From: DATBVX01 sp963695985
GTDB taxonomy: Bacteria; Pseudomonadota; Gammaproteobacteria; Steroidobacterales; Steroidobacteraceae
NCBI GenBank assembly: GCA_963695985.1
Contig: CAVOIC010000009.1
Location: 186,001 to 250,000 of the forward strand
Length of the DNA stretch: 64,000 nt
Direction of reading: 5' to 3'
A program made the translations under genes and the position numbers. Below, one piece after another: positions 25,522 through 34,188 of the stretch. The notes beneath the pieces are model-generated. The model did not search any database. It was not told where the DNA came from and saw only the letters and a list, made by a program, of their open reading frames with translations. Numbering within the stretch: the stretch's first letter is position 1; every line of letters begins with the position of its first letter.

Positions 25522-27143
25522 TTGCGCTGCTCCCGCAGGTGCCGCGGCCAGATTCCGTAGCGCCCCGGCGACAGGATTCCGTTCGGGTCGACTGCATCCT
25601 TCAGGCGCTCGTGGAAACGACGCAGCGCATAATTGTTGAAGGAATACGTGTTCATGATCAGGTCCTGGTACGCGGGAGCCGTACGGTATTCGCCGAAACC
25701 ATGCTCCGCCGCGATCTGCACGAGCTTGGCAAACGCGGCGCGCGTCTTGTTGTTCTTCTCGACGTCGTGCGTAACGGGGAACCCGAATAGAAAGAGAAAC
25801 GAGCGTTCCCAGAAGAAGAACGGGATCGAGAACGGTGGCACCGGCAGGCCGAACTCCCGGCCGGCTTGTGCGAATACGTGGTTTGCTTCGAACACGGCTT
25901 CGCCCGAACGCGCGATGATGGGCGAGAACCACTGGTGACCGTTGGTCGGCGTCGGATTGTTGGCATTGCGCGCTCCCATGGAAAAGACCGAGAGTGCCGG
26001 CAGCCCGAATTCGGGCTTGTGTACTTTGTCCTTCAGTTCCGGCGTGAGGGGCAGTTTGATCAGTTCGCCGTCCTTGAATGTCGCACCGGCGATTTTCGAG
26101 AAGCGTTCGCGGGCGTATTCCCACTGCACAGGTAAAGCCTTCGCGGGGCCGTAGAACTTGATCTTCGCACTCCACGCACCGAGTCCCCTGGATTGCGCGT
26201 AGCGATCAAGGTCGGCGGAATTGCCATCGACCGCCCGCGCGATGATCGCCGCGAGCTCCGGGCTCATCGGCGCGGCATCGTCCGCCGCTGGTAGTCCCAT
26301 CGCCGGGCTCGAGAGCTCGGTGAAGCCGTTGCAGATGCGGCTGTTCTCCAGGTAATTGAGCGTGTCGATCAGCGGCACGAGATCGTTGTGCCTGGGCACG
26401 GTCACGGTGCCGGAGAAGAACGCGTCGGGCTCCGGCATCAGCCAGAAGCCCATCTTGGTGACGACGCCGAAATTCGACTGCGAAAAGATGCCATCGACCC
26501 ACGGGCCGAATCCGCTCTTGTACTGTTGCCAGGTCTTGGCGCCCGGTAGTGCGCCCATGCCGGTGCGCAGCAGCTCGCCGTCCGCCAGCACGATCTCCAT
26601 CCCGCAGTGGCAATCGAAGTGAAAGCGGAATTCCGGCATGGTGTAGCCGCCGCCGCGATCGAGCGAATTGCCGACAGGGCTGCCCCAACCGGGATCCGGA
26701 ACGTCGAGCCAGACCTTGAGGTTGCGCTCCTGGATGTAGCGATAGAGATCAAAGTAGCTCACACCCGGTTCGACGAGCGCGTACGCCATGCTCTCGTTCA
26801 CGTCGAGCACGCGGTTCATGCGCTTCAGATCGAGCACCACGCTGCCCGAGTAGTTGGGCGCGGAGCCGCCGTAGCCAAGGTTGCGCCCGGTGGAAATCGT
26901 GTACAGAGGGATCCTGAATTGATTGGCGATGCGCACCACCGCCTGCACCTGCTCCACCGACTCCGGAGCGACTGCCGCGGAAGCAGCACGCTCCTCGGGC
27001 TCGCCCCAGAACGGCGAATAGGCGTCGCGATAAAGGTCTACGTCTTCGTCGCTCGTGAACACATACTGTTTGCCGACGGCAGTCTCGAATTGAGACACTG
27101 CCTGCGCAAAGTCGCTCGGCTTGACGCCCGGCGGAGTTCTCAT
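25518..27143 (-). CDS. FAD-linked 4-cresol-dehydrogenase-like hydroxylase (VAO/PCMH family)
   Basis: The 541-residue flavoprotein has an FAD-binding PCMH domain (PLYTISTGRNLGYGGSAPNYSG, read as PLYTISTGRNLGYGG and onward; DVPDPGWGSPVGNSLDRGGGY) and a family-typical C-terminus EYRTAPAYQDLIMNTYSFNN and DPNGILSPGRYGIWP. Relatives oxidise the para-alkyl group of phenols (4-cresol, vanillyl alcohol, eugenol), or in one case lupanine, by hydride removal and water addition. The substrate here is unknown, and the covalent FAD residue needs an alignment to assign. No signal peptide is visible although the cytochrome partner is exported. The start overlaps the upstream Tat-protein stop (ATGA) and the stop overlaps the cytochrome start (GTGA). 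Confidence 0.85.
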   Translation of the reverse strand: MRTPPGVKPSDFAQAVSQFETAVGKQYVFTSDEDVDLYRDAYSPFWGEPEERAASAAVAPESVEQVQAVVRIANQFRIPLYTISTGRNLGYGGSAPNYSGSVVLDLKRMNRVLDVNESMAYALVEPGVSYFDLYRYIQERNLKVWLDVPDPGWGSPVGNSLDRGGGYTMPEFRFHFDCHCGMEIVLADGELLRTGMGALPGAKTWQQYKSGFGPWVDGIFSQSNFGVVTKMGFWLMPEPDAFFSGTVTVPRHNDLVPLIDTLNYLENSRICNGFTELSSPAMGLPAADDAAPMSPELAAIIARAVDGNSADLDRYAQSRGLGAWSAKIKFYGPAKALPVQWEYARERFSKIAGATFKDGELIKLPLTPELKDKVHKPEFGLPALSVFSMGARNANNPTPTNGHQWFSPIIARSGEAVFEANHVFAQAGREFGLPVPPFSIPFFFWERSFLFLFGFPVTHDVEKNNKTRAAFAKLVQIAAEHGFGEYRTAPAYQDLIMNTYSFNNYALRRFHERLKDAVDPNGILSPGRYGIWPRHLREQRK

Positions 27144-27748
27144 GCAGCTTGCCCTGGTGCTCGGGGCGCTATGACCCAGGAAATCAACCGGTCGTTGTCC
27201 TCAGCGGATACGGTGCCGACGCGGCTCGCCGTGGGATAAGCGCGCGTGTCGAGCGGACAGCTGGCCACGAGTCGCGCCGCGCAGCGCGCCCAGTCGTCCT
27301 CCCGGGCATGCTGCGCGGAAGCGAGTGGCAGAAAGCCCTGGGGTGCCTGGATCAGATGGGTCGTGGGGCCGCTGCGCGCCTGCACGTGCTCCGCACGGTA
27401 CACGACGCGCATGCCGACATCCCACGCCAGCCGTTCGAGGCAGAACAACGGGCCGTGGAGCGTCATCCCTGCAATCGCCAGCGTCTCGCGGCGCCATTGC
27501 AGATCGAGATTGTGATACCAGAAATCGGTGATGTCGCCGTCGATACCGTGCACGGCGGCGCCGAGCCGCACGGCCTCGGCTCCAAAAGCGCGCGCGGCGC
27601 CAAATCTGTCATCGAACACCACTCGGTACAGCGTCCCGGCCGAAGCTTTGGTCGCAGGTCTGGTGTCCGCAGCCCACGCGACGTTCGCGACGATGGGAAG
27701 ACTGGTGAGAGCGATGCCGCCTTGAAGGACTTCTCGACGGTTCGTCAT
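27140..27748 (-). CDS. Tat-signal protein of unknown function, coupled to the PCMH-like flavoprotein
   Basis: The 202-residue protein has an apparent twin-arginine signal (TNRREVLQGG, hydrophobic core, AWA cleavage site near residue 27). The mature part has a pattern such as YRVVFDDRFGAARAFGAEAVRLGA and HGIDGDITDFWYHNLDLQWRRETLAIAGMTLHGPLFCLERLAWD, which I cannot place in a named family. It is the first gene of a three-gene unit with four-base overlaps, so it is made together with the flavoprotein and cytochrome. It might be a Tat escort, a maturation factor or a substrate-binding partner; this is inference from context only. Confidence 0.7.
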   Translation of the reverse strand: MTNRREVLQGGIALTSLPIVANVAWAADTRPATKASAGTLYRVVFDDRFGAARAFGAEAVRLGAAVHGIDGDITDFWYHNLDLQWRRETLAIAGMTLHGPLFCLERLAWDVGMRVVYRAEHVQARSGPTTHLIQAPQGFLPLASAQHAREDDWARCAARLVASCPLDTRAYPTASRVGTVSAEDNDRLISWVIAPRAPGQAA

Positions 27749-27940
27749 GGATGCCCTCGCGTTTGCCGGGAATCCTACGCCAGCCTCCAGCCGGCAAATC
27801 GACCGTCAGTGAAGACGACTCTCAACTATCCGTGAGCCTGCAATCCCGCTGGCCAGGGCGATGGGGACGGAACTCATCGTCGCGGGCAACGCCGCGGCCA
27901 TGCACAATGACGGGGCGTTGACCCGCAAACCCTATGCCGC

Positions 27941-29251
27941 ATGAGTGATCCGAACGCGCTCGCCCTGCTCTCGGTCCACCGGAACGAGACGCTGCTCTTC
28001 TTTACGCTGTTGCAGCTCGCCGTGATCGTGATCGCCGGACGGTTAGGTGCAGCGCTCGCGTCTCGCTGCCGACAGGTGCCTGTGGTCGGCGCCATCATCG
28101 CGGGAGTGCTCCTGGGCCCCTCGCTCTTCGGCTGGGTGGCGCCCGACGCGTTTGATCTCGTGTTTCGCTCGACTCCGCCGGAGCCGCTGCAGATCCTCTC
28201 CGGTGTCGGGCTCGTGCTGGTGATGTTCCAGATCGGGCTCGAGTTCGATTTCTCGCATCTCACCCAGGCCGCGAATCGCCACGCGGTGCTGTACCTCGCC
28301 GCGGCCGCTCTCATCGCACCCTTCGCTATTGGCCTCGTGTTTGGATTCCTTAGCGCGCCGGCGCTGTCGCCCGATGCGAACCGGCTGCAATCCGCTTTGT
28401 TCGTCGCCACCGCCTTCTCGATCACGGCGCTGCCAGTGCTCGGCCGTATCCTGATCGAACTCGACCTCACGCGAACACGTCTGGGCGTCATTGCCATCAG
28501 CGCCGCGGCCATCAACGACGTGATCGGCTGGGTAATGCTGGCGCTCGTCACGGCGCTGACGGCCGCAACGTTCGAATCCGGACGCTTCGGCCTGCGCGTG
28601 GGACTCGTCGCCGGATTCGTGCTTCTGTGTGTCTACGGACTGCGCCCCTTGCTCCGGCGCGCCGTAAGACGCTCCAACCCCCGCGACGGCATGATGTCCG
28701 GCAATCTCCTGGGCGGATTGATAGTGCTGGCCTTCGTTGCGGCCATGGTCACGTACAAGCTCGGTGTGTTCGCCATCTTCGGGGCCTTCATGATGGGCGT
28801 GATCCTCTTCGATGAACACGAGTTGGTCCGGGCGTGGCGCGAGCGGATGGGCGATTTCGTGACGGTCTTCTTTCTGCCGCTATTCTTCGCATACACGGGC
28901 CTGCGGACATCGATCGGCATGCTTAACACATTCGAGGCGTGGGGCTGGTGTGCCGGCGTGGTCGCGCTGGCGACGCTGGCCAAGCTCGGATCCGCCTACG
29001 CCGCCGCACGCTACTCGCGCCTGAATCACGCCGAGGCAATGATTCTCGGCTACCTGATGAATACGCGCGGACTGATGGAGCTTATCGTCGTGAACGTGGG
29101 CTACGACCTGGGCGTCATCTCGCAACAGATGTTCACGATCCTCGTCATCATGGCAATCGTGAGCACGGTCATCACGACGCCCGCCCTGAGGCATTACCTG
29201 CCGCGCGCGGGTCTCGCCGCGCCGGGCCGCAGCGTTCGGCTCAGCGCTTAG
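27941..29251 (+). CDS. Kef-type (CPA2) cation/proton antiporter
   Basis: The 436-residue membrane protein has about twelve helices of the sodium/hydrogen exchanger fold: QVPVVGAIIAGVLLGPSLFGW, GLVLVMFQIGLEFDF, ATAFSITALPVLGRILIELDL and AAAINDVIGWVMLALV, the last containing the Asn-Asp pair at the ion site of CPA2 antiporters. It exchanges K+ or Na+ for protons in the inner membrane. It lacks the C-terminal RCK/TrkA-N domain of KefB/KefC, so it is not regulated in that way. It stands alone, divergent from the Tat-protein operon and convergent with the amidase. Confidence 0.88.
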   Translation: MSDPNALALLSVHRNETLLFFTLLQLAVIVIAGRLGAALASRCRQVPVVGAIIAGVLLGPSLFGWVAPDAFDLVFRSTPPEPLQILSGVGLVLVMFQIGLEFDFSHLTQAANRHAVLYLAAAALIAPFAIGLVFGFLSAPALSPDANRLQSALFVATAFSITALPVLGRILIELDLTRTRLGVIAISAAAINDVIGWVMLALVTALTAATFESGRFGLRVGLVAGFVLLCVYGLRPLLRRAVRRSNPRDGMMSGNLLGGLIVLAFVAAMVTYKLGVFAIFGAFMMGVILFDEHELVRAWRERMGDFVTVFFLPLFFAYTGLRTSIGMLNTFEAWGWCAGVVALATLAKLGSAYAAARYSRLNHAEAMILGYLMNTRGLMELIVVNVGYDLGVISQQMFTILVIMAIVSTVITTPALRHYLPRAGLAAPGRSVRLSA

Positions 29252-29281
29252 GACCGATGAGATCGGGCCGTGCAGCCGTCG

Positions 29282-30790
29282 CTACGCCGGTGGTCGAACG
29301 ACGCCTGGAGCAGGTATGAATCCGCCCAGGGCTTGCTCGGCGAGCTGAGCAAAACGCAGCGTAGTGCGGTCCTCGAGATAGGGCCCGATCACCTGCACGC
29401 CCATTGGCAAGCCGTCGATGTGCTTCCCAGTCGGAATCGCGGTCCCCGGCAGGTTCACCACGGTTGCGAGGCCCGGCCATTGCAGTACGTTCATGTACGG
29501 GCAGGGTCGGCCATCTACCGTGATTGTGCGACTGTACTGCGCGACGTGGCCCGGTCCGCTGCCGGAATGATCGTGTGGGAATGCCACGGTCGATGTGATG
29601 GGACACAGGATGACATCGTAGCGCTCGAAGAATCGCCGCCACGCGCGGCATAGACGCTGCTGCTGTTCGCGAAGAGCGCAGAACTCTGCGTAGCTCATGC
29701 GCACCGCACGCGCGATGCGTGCGGGGTAACTGCGGGCGTCCGCCTTCATGTCGACAGCGACCTGCTCAATGAGCGCGAGGATTGGCTCCGGCATGCCCGC
29801 CGTCACGATGCTGAACAGCATCGCCACATACAGATCATCACTGGCCGCGACGTCGATGTCCGGGCGTGCCTCATCGTCGACGTCAACGCCGGCTCCCCGC
29901 AAATCCTTGGCGTAGGCGTGCATCGCTTCAACGCACGCTCGATCGACGCTGTAGGCCTTCTGATCCGCCCACAGCGCTACTCGAAACTCCTCGAGGCGTT
30001 CGTGGCGACTCGGCGGAATGCGAACTGACCAGGCCGTGCGGTCGGGCTCGGCAGGTGCGGCAAGAATGTCCAGCGCAAGTTCGAGATCCGCGGCACTGCG
30101 AGCGAGCGGCCCGCCGATACCGAGCAAGGGCGCCGTCAACGATCCCGGTGGCGGCGGGATGTGCCCACGCATCGGCACGACACCATAACTCGTCTTATGA
30201 CCATAGATGCCACAGAAGTGCGCTGGGATTCGAATGGAGCCGCCGATGTCGCTACCGAGTTCGAGAGGCGTAAAGCCCGCGGCCACCGCGGCGGCAGCAC
30301 CGCCGGATGACCCGCCCGGCGTGCGTTCGGGATTCCACGGGTTGCGGGTCACTCCGTAGACCGGGTTGTAGCTTTGGCCATCGGCTGCCCCTAACGGCAC
30401 GTTCGTCTTACCGAACAAGACGGCGCCCGCTGCCCGCAGCCGCGCCACGGCGTCAGCGTCTTGCTCGGGCCGGTGCCGCGCGAGCTCCGGCATGCCGCAC
30501 GTTGCCGGCATGCCGACGACTTCCCACGCGTCTTTGATCGTTATTGGCATTCCGTGCAGCGGCCCGCGCTGATCTCGCGGCAAGTTATCCGCCGCGCGTG
30601 CATCACGACGGGCGCTCTCGATGTCCATCGCGACCACGGCATTCAACCCCGGATTCAGTCGCTCGACGCGTGTGAGCAACATTTCCAGCAGTTCGAGCGA
30701 ACCGAGCTTGCGCTCGCGGAGCAGCGCAAGAATCTCCGTGGCCGATCGCAGCTCGACCGGGAGCGTGCTCTGACTGGTTGAACTGCGCAT
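29282..30790 (-). CDS. Amidase-signature-family hydrolase
   Basis: The 502-residue amidase has the Ser-cisSer-Lys triad visible: Lys86 in ITIKDAW, Ser161 in TPGGSSGGAAAAVAAG and nucleophile Ser185 in GSDIGGSIRIPA. It hydrolyses a C-N amide bond; the absence of gatB/gatC neighbours and family features suggest a catabolic or lipid amidase, not the GatA transamidase. The ATG at 30790 lies five bases after the stop of the FAD oxidoreductase gene, placing it as third gene of the methyltransferase/oxidoreductase operon. Substrate unknown; fatty acid amides are one possibility given the neighbours. Confidence 0.88.
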   Translation of the reverse strand: MRSSTSQSTLPVELRSATEILALLRERKLGSLELLEMLLTRVERLNPGLNAVVAMDIESARRDARAADNLPRDQRGPLHGMPITIKDAWEVVGMPATCGMPELARHRPEQDADAVARLRAAGAVLFGKTNVPLGAADGQSYNPVYGVTRNPWNPERTPGGSSGGAAAAVAAGFTPLELGSDIGGSIRIPAHFCGIYGHKTSYGVVPMRGHIPPPPGSLTAPLLGIGGPLARSAADLELALDILAAPAEPDRTAWSVRIPPSRHERLEEFRVALWADQKAYSVDRACVEAMHAYAKDLRGAGVDVDDEARPDIDVAASDDLYVAMLFSIVTAGMPEPILALIEQVAVDMKADARSYPARIARAVRMSYAEFCALREQQQRLCRAWRRFFERYDVILCPITSTVAFPHDHSGSGPGHVAQYSRTITVDGRPCPYMNVLQWPGLATVVNLPGTAIPTGKHIDGLPMGVQVIGPYLEDRTTLRFAQLAEQALGGFIPAPGVVRPPA

Positions 30791-30795
30791 GGTTG

Positions 30796-32142
30796 TCACT
30801 GCCGCAGCACGCACTTCGTGTACAGGTCGGGGAGCGTGCCGGCGGGATCGTAGCGGGCCTTGAGCGCCGAGTAAGCCGTGCGGTCGAAGACGCTCCAGAA
30901 CTCGTCCTGCGTGTAGTAGGAGTCCGAGTAGAGCCCCTTCAAGCCACCCAGCTCGGTCAGCTTGCGCTCGATCTGCCGATTTCGGTAGCCGGGTGGATGC
31001 GGCTCGCGCTCCCGCACGACGTCCCAGAAGCCGAAGTTGATATAGATCGTTCCGGGACGCAACGGATAGAGCGCAAACGGCGCAGCGGCCGCCGGCGCCC
31101 GGATCGGACAGAGCCAGATCGGCAGGATGCCGATTTCGCTGTGCAGGAACGCCAGGAACTCCGCCGCACGGTCGAGCGGGATGTCCACGTCCTGGATCAC
31201 CGGTTCGGGCTGTACGCCGGACAGTCGTGCCAATGCCCGCGTGACACCCCAACGCGCGTTCCAGCGCATGATCCGCTGGTACGTGATCGAGTTGAGCCGC
31301 TCGCGGCCGAGGAGCCGGCGCACGAGTGGATGCTGCGCGCCGACGTTCTTGGAGCACCAGAACCAGTCGGTGTCCCAGCGCCAGAGGTAGTCGCGCACTG
31401 TGAGGAAGTCCGCCTTACGCTCGCGGATCGAGCGGTAATAGATGTGCTCGAACGTGTAGTCGCTGGTGTACGGTGCGGCCTCGGCGAAGCGGCCGAGCGT
31501 CAGATAGATCTCGTCGGGCGCAAAGATCACGCCGTCGAGGAAATCGAGCTCCGCATCGTCGCAGTGCCGGGCCACGGCCCCGAAGCAGGCGTCGGCCGTC
31601 TCATAGCGAACGTGCTCGAGCGCGACGAACGGCTTGACGGGCGTCGTGCGGGCGCTCACGGAAAGCGCGTAGCCCAGCGTCCCGTACGAGTTCGGAAAGC
31701 CGAAGAAGAGGTCGCGATATTCGTTCTCGGGCGTGCAGGCCAGGATGCGCCCGTCACCGGTCAGCACCTCTAGCCCTGCGATCGTGTCGTGCACGAGACC
31801 GCGCCGGAACGACGACGACTCAATACCGACGCCCGCTACGGCGCCCCCGAGAGTGATCGACTTCAGCTGCGGCACGACCGCCGGCATCGTCCCTTGTGGC
31901 AGCGTCGCGTCGGCGAGCGCGACATAGGGAACCATCCCTTCGGCCTCGACGATGCCGGCAGCGGGGTCGACGCGGATCACCGCGTCGAAATGCGCGAGAT
32001 CGATCCTCGGCGGCGATCTCGGCGCGCGGTCGCGGAACAGGTTCGACGTGGTCTTGGCGAGTCCGACCGCGGCCCTGCCCTCTGCAGACACCGCAGCGAG
32101 GGCGCCGGCGAGTTGCGCCTTCTTGTCAGCGTAGGCGCTCAC
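30796..32142 (-). CDS. FAD-dependent oxidoreductase, DHCR24/TmsA-like
   Basis: The 448-residue protein is of the FAD-binding PCMH (FAD_binding_4) superfamily, most like delta24-sterol reductase and the bacterial reductases paired with fatty-acid methyltransferases. Diagnostic stretches are LKSITLGGAVAGVGIESSSFRRG, HDTIAGLEVLTGDGRILACTPEN, DLFFGFPNSYGTLGYALS, and a C-terminal YSDSYYTQDEFWSVFD. In actinobacteria such an enzyme reduces the 10-methylene intermediate to a 10-methyl fatty acid. The start is a GTG whose bases overlap the methyltransferase stop (GTGA); a longer in-frame extension lies inside that gene. The lipid role is inferred from the gene pair. Confidence 0.8.
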   Translation of the reverse strand: MSAYADKKAQLAGALAAVSAEGRAAVGLAKTTSNLFRDRAPRSPPRIDLAHFDAVIRVDPAAGIVEAEGMVPYVALADATLPQGTMPAVVPQLKSITLGGAVAGVGIESSSFRRGLVHDTIAGLEVLTGDGRILACTPENEYRDLFFGFPNSYGTLGYALSVSARTTPVKPFVALEHVRYETADACFGAVARHCDDAELDFLDGVIFAPDEIYLTLGRFAEAAPYTSDYTFEHIYYRSIRERKADFLTVRDYLWRWDTDWFWCSKNVGAQHPLVRRLLGRERLNSITYQRIMRWNARWGVTRALARLSGVQPEPVIQDVDIPLDRAAEFLAFLHSEIGILPIWLCPIRAPAAAAPFALYPLRPGTIYINFGFWDVVREREPHPPGYRNRQIERKLTELGGLKGLYSDSYYTQDEFWSVFDRTAYSALKARYDPAGTLPDLYTKCVLRQ

Positions 32143-33404
32143 GCGCGATAGAGAAACGAACGGCTCATTGGGTAGTTGTTGCCGACGCTGTTCTTGCTGA
32201 CGGTAACTTGGAACAGGTCGAGCAGTGGAATCTTCGTCCGGAACACTTCCGCGCACGACCACAGGTACGTGCGCCAGATGCGGCGCAAGCGCTCGTCGAA
32301 GCGCTGCGGATCGAGCGCGTGGATCGCGTCCCAGTTACGGTCGAAGCGCTCGGCCCAGACATCGAGCGTCAACGCGTAATGGCGGCGCAGGTTCTCCACG
32401 TCGAGGATCTCGAGCCCGCAGCGCTCCATCCAGTCGATCGCCTGCGACAGGCTCGGGAGCCAGCCGCCGGGGAAGATGTACTTGCGGATGTAGAATTCGG
32501 TGTCGCGCACGCCGACGTGACCGATGAAATGGATGACGCCGAGCCCGCCCGGCTTGAGCGCCGCGGCGTGCGCGCGCACGACCTCGGGCAGCTGGTCGCG
32601 CCCCGCATGCTCGAGCGTGCCGATGGACAGCAGCTTGTCGTACTGGCCGGGGATCTCGCGGAAGTCGCACTCGAGGACGCGGATCTTGTCGGTGAGGCCA
32701 CGACGCTCGATCTCCGCCTGCGTCTCCCGCACCTGCTCGGTCGTCACGTTGACCCCGGTGCCGAGCGCACCGTAGTGGTCCCACGCGTGGAACAGGAGCC
32801 CGCCCCAGCCGGAGCCGACGTCGACAAACGTCTCACCCGCTCTGAGCTGCACCTTGCGACACACGTGGTCCATCTTGTTGCGCTGAGCTTCTTCCAGCGT
32901 CTTCGTACCTTCCTTCCAATACGCGCAGGTGTACATCATTGACGGATGGTCGAGCCAGGGCCGGTAGAACTCCTGGCCGTGGCCGTAGTGAAACCGCGCG
33001 TTTGCCTTTGCCTGCGGCAACGAGCGGTTCGAGAAGCGGAATTCGAACCATTCGCTGCGCAACCGGACGAGCGGCATCTTCACCCGGTCGAAGCCGCTGT
33101 CGAAGCCAGCACGGAACGCGAGCCCGAGGTCGCCGTCGATGTCGACGCTGCCGTCGAAATACGCTTCGAGCAGCCCGACGTGGCCGAAGAGAACGACGCG
33201 CCGTTCCGCTGCCGCTGTGCGGAACGTGAGCGTGAACGCGGGCGCACCGTCGCGTACCTGGACGATGGCGCCGTTAGGCAGGACGACGCGGAACGGAATG
33301 TCGGTCGCTGCCTGTACGGCGGCGAACCTGCGGGCGACCGCCCCGACAGGGCTCGCAGGGGAAACTGCCGAGGGGCTACGGATGACGTGGTTGTGGTTGC
33401 TCAT
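32139..33404 (-). CDS. Cyclopropane-fatty-acid-synthase-like SAM methyltransferase (TmsB/UfaA1-like)
   Basis: The 421-residue SAM-dependent lipid methyltransferase has an N-terminal helper domain (about 1-130) and a class I catalytic domain: FHYGHGQEFYRPWLD, MMYTCAYW, motif I VDVGSGWGG (194-202), GTLEHAGRDQLPE, IHFIGHVG, KYIFPGGWLPS. The residues forming the bicarbonate-binding active site of CFA synthase appear kept: Cys160, Glu265, His292, Tyr343. It should methylate a double bond of a phospholipid acyl chain. The coupled FAD reductase next to it suggests a methyl-branched rather than cyclopropane product. It heads the three-gene operon. Confidence 0.88.
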   Translation of the reverse strand: MSNHNHVIRSPSAVSPASPVGAVARRFAAVQAATDIPFRVVLPNGAIVQVRDGAPAFTLTFRTAAAERRVVLFGHVGLLEAYFDGSVDIDGDLGLAFRAGFDSGFDRVKMPLVRLRSEWFEFRFSNRSLPQAKANARFHYGHGQEFYRPWLDHPSMMYTCAYWKEGTKTLEEAQRNKMDHVCRKVQLRAGETFVDVGSGWGGLLFHAWDHYGALGTGVNVTTEQVRETQAEIERRGLTDKIRVLECDFREIPGQYDKLLSIGTLEHAGRDQLPEVVRAHAAALKPGGLGVIHFIGHVGVRDTEFYIRKYIFPGGWLPSLSQAIDWMERCGLEILDVENLRRHYALTLDVWAERFDRNWDAIHALDPQRFDERLRRIWRTYLWSCAEVFRTKIPLLDLFQVTVSKNSVGNNYPMSRSFLYRA

Positions 33405-33422
33405 GCATGACTTGGGGGAATA

Positions 33423-33448
33423 GCCCCGACACCTCGCGATGCCGGGGC
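33423..33448 (-). terminator. Hairpin after the small secreted-protein gene
   Basis: Six-base GC arms (GCCCCG / CGGGGC) with a 14-base spacer lie just downstream of the small secreted-protein gene on the minus strand and upstream of the methyltransferase start. No real T-run follows, so termination strength is uncertain. Confidence 0.35.
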
Positions 33449-33471
33449 ACTCCGCTTCAGATTACAGCGTC

Positions 33472-33954
33472 CTATTGCTTGTCAAACACCAGCGTGTTTT
33501 GGAATTTCTCGCCTTTTGCATTCGTCCCTTTCGACTTGATCGTCATCACCTTCCCATCCTTGGAGATCACGCGCGTGCTGGTACTGACCACTTTACCGGC
33601 CTTCTTCAGCGTCGCTTCGCCAGTTGAGTCGTCGATGCGCTTCAGCGAGATAGTATCCGCATCCGGATTGCCAGTAGTGGGGAAGTCCTTGCCGTCGTAG
33701 CTGCCCGTATAATTTATCTGCATATCCTTGCCTTCGGCGTTTACTCCTTTGGCGCTCATCTTGACGACTCCGTCGGCGACCTCGTAGGTCCGCGTCTGGC
33801 TCTTTGGTGCGGGACCGGGATCAAACTTCGATTTCGCGAGATTGAGTACCCATGTACCATTTAAGGGATCGGCCGCCTGCGCCAACACCTGGCTGACAGG
33901 CACTAGCGTCGCTGTCATTGCCGCGAGAATGATTGTCCGCAAGAGTGTATGCAT
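33472..33954 (-). CDS. Secreted lipocalin-like conserved protein
   Basis: The 160-residue protein has a clear signal peptide (LLRTIILAAMTATLVPVSQVLA, cleavage near AQA). The mature part is a beta-rich repeat of GTWVLNLAKSKFDPGPAPKSQTRTYE (in pieces), DGVVKMSAKGVNAEGKDMQINY, SLKRIDDSTGEATLKKAGKVVST and KVMTIKSKGTNAKGEKFQNTLVFDKQ. This pattern recurs in uncharacterised exported proteins of acidobacteria and proteobacteria. The ATG has a near-perfect AAGGAGGAG eight bases upstream, suggesting high expression. Base composition is clearly less GC-rich than the neighbours. No enzymatic motif; function unknown. Confidence 0.75.
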   Translation of the reverse strand: MHTLLRTIILAAMTATLVPVSQVLAQAADPLNGTWVLNLAKSKFDPGPAPKSQTRTYEVADGVVKMSAKGVNAEGKDMQINYTGSYDGKDFPTTGNPDADTISLKRIDDSTGEATLKKAGKVVSTSTRVISKDGKVMTIKSKGTNAKGEKFQNTLVFDKQ

Positions 33955-34104
33955 CGAACTCCTCCTTGCTTCTTAGCGTCGTTGCTCGTGGAGATATTGT
34001 GCTTGTTCACTATGCGCTTTGCAGCGCCGTTGCGCGACGGCGTTTGCAGCCCATGATCAAGCAAAAGCCCCGACCGTCGACTTCTTAAATAAGATTAACG
34101 TGTA

Positions 34105-34144
34105 TGGTGGGCCGCGCGCGAATCGAACGCGCGATCAACAGATT
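34105..34144 (-). pseudogene. tRNA-Lys 3'-end fragment (possible att site)
   Basis: Bases 34109-34144 match 37381-37416, the acceptor strand, T arm and variable region of the intact tRNA-Lys, with two substitutions in 36 positions and in the same orientation. Reading the minus strand, the copy ends in GGCCC-A-CCA, so it even carries a CCA that the intact gene does not encode. Homology stops at the anticodon arm. A weak six-base acceptor complement lies near 34184-34190, but D and anticodon arms cannot be drawn, so it is not a working tRNA. Confidence 0.7.
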
Positions 34145-34188
34145 CCCTTCTAGATCACTGCCCTACCCTCCGCGCGTGCGCACGCGGC

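Noticed and set aside
25522..26175. Extension of the cytochrome c gene into the flavoprotein gene
   Set aside because: The upstream part has no signal or domain. The GTG at 25521 with a ribosome site gives a normal signal peptide.
30791..31357. N-terminal extension of the amidase to 691 residues
   Set aside because: It lies inside the FAD oxidoreductase gene in another frame, is Arg/Ala-rich shadow sequence, and the amidase family begins at 30790.
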